From assembly GCA_963580285.1 (NCBI GenBank), contig OY757011.1:149791092-149855091 (forward strand): DNA of 64,000 nucleotides. The letters run 5' to 3'. Below, in pieces: positions 56,901 through 62,900 of this stretch (position 1 is its first letter; each line of letters begins with the position of its first letter). Position numbers and translations under genes: made by a program. A model generated the notes under the pieces. It did no database searches and was not told the origin of the DNA. It saw only the letters and a program-made list of their open reading frames with translations. Origin of the DNA: Lucinisca nassula (Eukaryota; Mollusca; Bivalvia; Lucinida; Lucinidae).

Positions 56901-59900
56901 GAAAATTGGTGATAGTGACTTAACCGCTTGGAATATTTAAACAATTTTTGGCATACTGATAGATATCAATGAGATCTTACCAATGAACTTGTGAAATATT
57001 ACATTCCATTTAGTATAGCCTCGCCGAGGCAAAAAATGTGAAAATTTTTGAACTGCTTCTCCTCGGAAACCGTTGGGCCGTTTGAAGTCAAATTTCATAT
57101 GGAGCCTCTATGGGATGGGGGAAACCAAAATTTGCTCATGGGTTCCAGGTCACATGACCAAAATGGCCGCCAAGCCATATATGGTCTGTCTGTCTGTCTG
57201 TCCGTCCGTAACCCGTTTGTGAAAAATGGTGATAGTGACTTAACCTCTTGGATTATTTAAACAGTTTTTGGCATACTGATAGATATCAATGAGATCTTAC
57301 CAATGAACTTGCGAAATATTACATTCCATTTAGTATAGCTTCGCCGAGGCAAAAAATGTGAAAATTTTTTAGCTGCTTCTCCTCAGAAACCGTTGGGCCG
57401 ATTGAAGTCAAATTTCATATGGAGCCTCTATTGGATTGGGGAAACCAGAATTTGCTCATGGGGTCCAGGTCACATTACCAAAATGGCCGCCAAGCCATAT
57501 ATGGTCTGTCTGTCTGTGCGTCCGTAACCCGTTTGTGAAAACTGGTGATAGTGGCTTAACCGCTTGGAATATTTAAACATTTTTTGGCATACTGATAGAT
57601 ATCAATGAGATCTAACCAATGAGCTTGCGAAATATTACATTCCATTTAGTATAGCCTCGCCGAGGCAAAAAATGTGAAAATTGTTGAACTGCTTCTCCTT
57701 GGAAACCGTTGGGTCGATTTAAGTCAAATTTCATATGGAGCCTCTATGGGATAGGGAAACCAAAATTTGCTCATGGGGTCCAGGTCACATGACCAAAATG
57801 GCCGCCAAGCCATATATGGTAAAAACCCTTCATAAATAGTCTTCTCCAGAACCACTGGGCAGATTTCCACGAAACTTGATAAATAGCATCTGGGACGTAG
57901 GCCCATCATAAATTGCTAAAATGGTGACCCTGGGTTGACCTTGACCTTCTTTGTGCCTAGGTCAAACTTTGACACATATGCTTTTGTATTGGAAAAGTGA
58001 GAATGCATTTTATCCTGCAAACGATTCAGAATACAGTACTTAAGTATAAGATATATTTACGATAAGGCGCATTTATTGGGGGAACCGTTTTAGGTCCAGG
58101 TCACATGACCAAAATGGCCGCCATACCCATATATGGTAACACTCATAAAGCTAAAAGCATCTGGCGGGTTGTGCACTTCAGCTGAAGCACTGGTTCTGAA
58201 TTCAACTTACATAAATCCAGTTCAGCTGTCTTTGAAGCTTATCAATTCATTTTGGGCAGTGTTTTGTAACTGAAACTTTGACCTTACATAAAGCAAAACT
58301 TGATAATGATCTCTGTTGTTACAAACTGTCAAGAGACAAAGAACACAGACTTCACTGATGGTTGTTTGAACAGTTTAATCCGTTTTTTCCAGTGGATTTT
58401 TACATTGCTTTATGTTGGGCAAGTCCATTTGTCATATAAGGTGTGTCAGACCTATTTTTGGGGTTTAACCCTTTACCACTCAGATACGTGTTTTTACGTG
58501 TCTTCACCCCCCCCCCCCCCCCCCCCCCATTTTAAGCCCCAGAAGCACCTAAAATCTGCATTTCTACCCCTGGATAGTTATGTTTGCTTTAGGATTTGTT
58601 GGGCAAAAAAGTGACCTGTTTTTTTCGCGCGCCTCCCCACTAAAAATATTCTGGGGGGATTGAAGGGGGGCAGCGCCCCCCCTCACATCCCGAAAATATT
58701 TGGGTTTATGGCCCAACCGGCCACTAAAATTTATATCTGAGGGTGTCTGGGGTCAAAAATGCCTGAAAACTGATGCTGATAAAACATGCTGCAAACAGTG
58801 AAAATGGCCAGTGCCAAACACCTTTATTGTTGCCTTGACAGCTGTGTGAAGATTAAAATGTGGTCAAAAATTCATGTGAAAACACACTTTTTGCCAACTT
58901 TGAGACGCCCCCCTCTTTACCATGACAACAATGATCAAGTCATGAAAGGTTGCATTTGAAAGGCTACTGTCCAATGAACATTCATACCGAGTTTGGTGTA
59001 AAACAGACCATCCATTATGAAACTATGGCTAGTTGAAGTTGGTGTCAGGTGCAACACTGTGAAAATCAGCGAAATTCACAAAATCCCTGAGTGGTAAAGG
59101 GTTAATGAAGAAAATCCCAAATGACCAAAATAATGTTTTTTTCATCATTTTATTACAAGAAACAATATTTCAGATATAATTAATGCATTCTAGGCTAAAA
59201 TTCAGTATGTTCCCAGATTTCACTTAACCCTTTACCACTCAGATACGTGTTTTTACGTGTCTTCACACCCCCCCCCCCCCATTTTAAGCCCCAGAAGCAC
59301 CTAAAATCTGCATTTCTACCCCTGGATAGTTTTGTTTGCTTTAGGATTTGTTGGGCAAAAAAGTGACCTGTTTTTTCGCGCGCCTCCCCACTAAAAATAT
59401 TCTGGGGGGATTGAAGGGGGGCAGCGCCCCCCCTCACATCCCGAAAATATTTGGGTTTATGGCCCAACCGGCCACTAAAATTTATATCTGAGGGTGTCTG
59501 GGGTCAAAAATGCCTGAAAACTGATGCTGATAAAACATGCTGCAAACAGTGAAAATGGCCAGTGCCAAACACCTTTATTGTTGCCTTGACAGCTGTGTGA
59601 AGATTAAAATGTGGTCAAAAATTCATGTGAAAACACACTTTTTGCCAACTTTGAGACGCCCCCCTCTTTACCATGACAACAATGATCAAGTCATGAAAGG
59701 TTGCATTTGAAAGGCTACTGTCCAATGAACATTCATACCGAGTTTGGTGTAAAACAGACCATCCATTATGAAACTATGGCTAGTTGAAGTTGGTGTCAGG
59801 TGCAACACTGTGAAAATCAGCGAAATTCACAAAATCCCTGAGTGGTAAAGGGTTAATGAAGAAAATCCCAAATGACCAAAATAATGTTTTTTTCATCATT

Positions 59901-62900
59901 TTATTACAAGAAACAATATTTCAGATATAATTAATGCATTCTAGGCTAAAATTCAGTATGTTCCCAGATTTCACTTAACCCTTTACCACTCAGATACGTG
60001 TTTTTACGTGTCTTCACCCCCCCCCCCCCCATTTTAAGCCCCAGAAGCACCTAAAATCTGCATTTCTACCCCTGGATAGTTATGTTTGCTTTAGGATTTG
60101 TTGGGCAAAAAAGTGACCTGTTTTTTCGCGCGCCTCCCCACTAAAAATATTCTGGGGGGATTGAAGGGGGGCAGCGCCCCCCCTCACATCCCGAAAATAT
60201 TTGGGTTTATGGCCCAACCGGCCACTAAAATTTATATCTGAGGGTGTCTGGGGTCAAAAATGCCTGAAAACTGATGCTGATAAAACATGCTGCAAACAGT
60301 GAAAATGGCCAGTGCCAAACACCTTTATTGTTGCCTTGACAGCTGTGTGAAGATTAAAATGTGGTCAAAAATTCATGTGAAAACACACTTTTTGCCAACT
60401 TTGAGACGCCCCCTCTTTACCATGACAACAATGATCAAGTCATGAAAGGTTGCATTTGAAAGGCTACTGTCCAATGAACATTCATACCGAGTTTGGTGTA
60501 AAACAGACCATCCATTATGAAACTATGGCTAGGTGAAGTTGGTGTCAGGTGCAACACTGTGAAAATCAGCAAAATTCACAAAATCCCTGAGTGGTAAAGG
60601 GTTAATGAAGAAAATCCCAAATGACCAAAATAATGTTTTTTCATCATTTTATTACAAGAAACAATATTTCAGATATAATTAATGCATTCTAGGCTAAAAT
60701 TCAGTATGTTCCCAGATTTCACTTAACCCTTTACCACTCAGATACGTGTTTTTACGTGTCTTCACCCCCCCCCCCCCCCCCCCATTTTAAGCCCCAGAAG
60801 CACCTAAAATCTGCATTTCTACCCCTGGATAGTTATGTTTGCTTTAGGATTTATTGGGCAAAAAAGTGACCTGTTTTTTTCGCGCGCCTCCCCACTAAAA
60901 ATATTCTGGGGGGGGATTGAAGGGGGGCAGCGCCCCCCTCACATCCCGAAAATATTTGGGTTTATGGCCCAACCGGCCACTAAAATTTATATCTGAGGGT
61001 GTCTGGGGTCAAAAATGCCTGAAAACTGATGCTGATAAAACATGCTGCAAACAGTGAAAATGGCCAGTGCCAAACACCTTTATTGTTGCCTTGACAGCTG
61101 TGTGAAGATTAAAATGTGGTCAAAAATTCATGTGAAAACACACTTTTTGCCAACTTTGAGACGCCCCCTCTTTACCATGACAACAATGATCAAGTCATGA
61201 AAGGTTGCATTTGAAAGGCTACTGTCCAATGAACATTCATACCGAGTTTGGTGTAAAACAGACCATCCATTATGAAACTATGGCTAGTTGAAGTTGGTGT
61301 CAGGTGCAACACTGTGAAAATCAGCGAAATTCACAAAATCCCTGAGTGGTAAAGGGTTAATTCTATTTTTGACGGAAATTCTGTTAGCAAATAGTGTAGG
61401 CCCTGATCAGACGCTGCATTCTGTGGTGTCTGATCTGGGCCTGCACTGTTTGCCAAGGTACCCCTTTTGGGGTTTCTCCGCATGCAATGGGTTAAAAAGA
61501 TGCATATTTTAAATTCTTTGAAGATCTCACACTTTTCAGCTCAACTAATGCCAAAGCTCCTTGTTTGTTCAGTCTGAGCTGTCTCTTGGAATTGTTATCT
61601 TTATAAGACTGTTATGCAAAAATTTTGTTTATCTAAATCTGGTATATTTTTGTTCTATAAGCTTATAATACATTTTTCTTGAAAGAATGTATAGTAAAGG
61701 ACATCAGACAACCACATGTTCTCATCAAGTTTTACATCTGTCCTGATTTTACAGCTGTTCTCCTTTCCCACTGGGCCTTTCCACATTATTTTCTTTCAAC
61801 TCCCACTTACAGTACATCATTACCGTATTTCGGCGTGTATAATACGCACTTTTTTCTCTCAGAAATATGAAATCAAAACTGGGTGCGTGTAATGTAACAG
61901 AACACAAAACTTCCAACATTTTTCCAAGTGTTGTCGAAGTTTTGCGGTCGCGAAATCTAATGACAATCGGGAATTTACAACAAAAAATTCTTGTTAGACC
62001 GACTTCAACGATAAACAGATAGTTTTGGATACCAAGCAAGCCCCTGAATATATTTTCTTACTTGGAAACTGAAATTACTTATTTTTGCTTCAGAAATTTG
62101 ACTTTATTAACGTAATAACGAATGAAAGAAAAACCTGAATCTATATATAAATTTGATTGACAGCTAAGTAAGGGAAGCAACTGTGCGTAACTTTAATTTG
62201 AGCCAGGGCATTAATTTCCTGCAATTTAACATGTGCGTCCAGGCGAAGAATCAGACCCGCCTATGCACCCATATAGTCTGACCAGATTTTTTTTTAGCTT
62301 TCCTTAGATTGCACATTGAACACTGATAAGACTGCGCAGGCTGCTCTGAGTGAATGGTCATTGCTGGGCGAACATGAAAATTATAAAGATTTCTCTTCCT
62401 GGACGAAGGAGCAATGCTTAGGACGAAAGTGCAATGCTTAGAGCATTCAGCAAAGATTGATAAGACTGCACAAATGCGCTGCGCTGCTCTGAGCAGACGG
62501 ACTGTGCAGGGCGCACATGTAAATTGAATAGATTTCTCTTGCTGCACGAAAGCACAACGAAATTTGATAGGGTGCGCAAATGCGCAGGCTGCTCGGAGCA
62601 GACGGTCTTTGCAGGGCGCACATGTATTTTGTAGAGATTTCACTTGCTGCACGAAGGAGCACAACGAACTTTGATAAGACTGTGTGAATGCGCAGGCTGC
62701 TCTGAGCAGACGGTCTTTGCAGGGCGCACATGTAAATTGTAGAGATTTCTCTTGCTGCACGAAGGAGCATTGGGCCCTTAGCTATCGTAACAGCACACAA
62801 GGAACTGATCAGACTGCGCGACTGCACAGGCAGCTCTGAGCAGACGGTCCTTAATGTGAATTGTAGGAAATTATTCCAAACAATACGACTGCTTGTAGAT

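Noticed and set aside
50473..57909. Five near-identical 61-codon minus-strand frames (50473, 52174, 54632, 56333, 57724)
   Set aside because: They recur because the long monomer recurs in the higher-order array. They carry no signal of coding and their spacing equals the monomer order.
62251..62827. Overlapping minus-strand frames of 126-169 codons with repeated FVQQEKSLQFTCAPCKDRLL-like text
   Set aside because: The repetition follows the 105 bp tandem DNA unit; frames shift between units and there is no recognisable domain.
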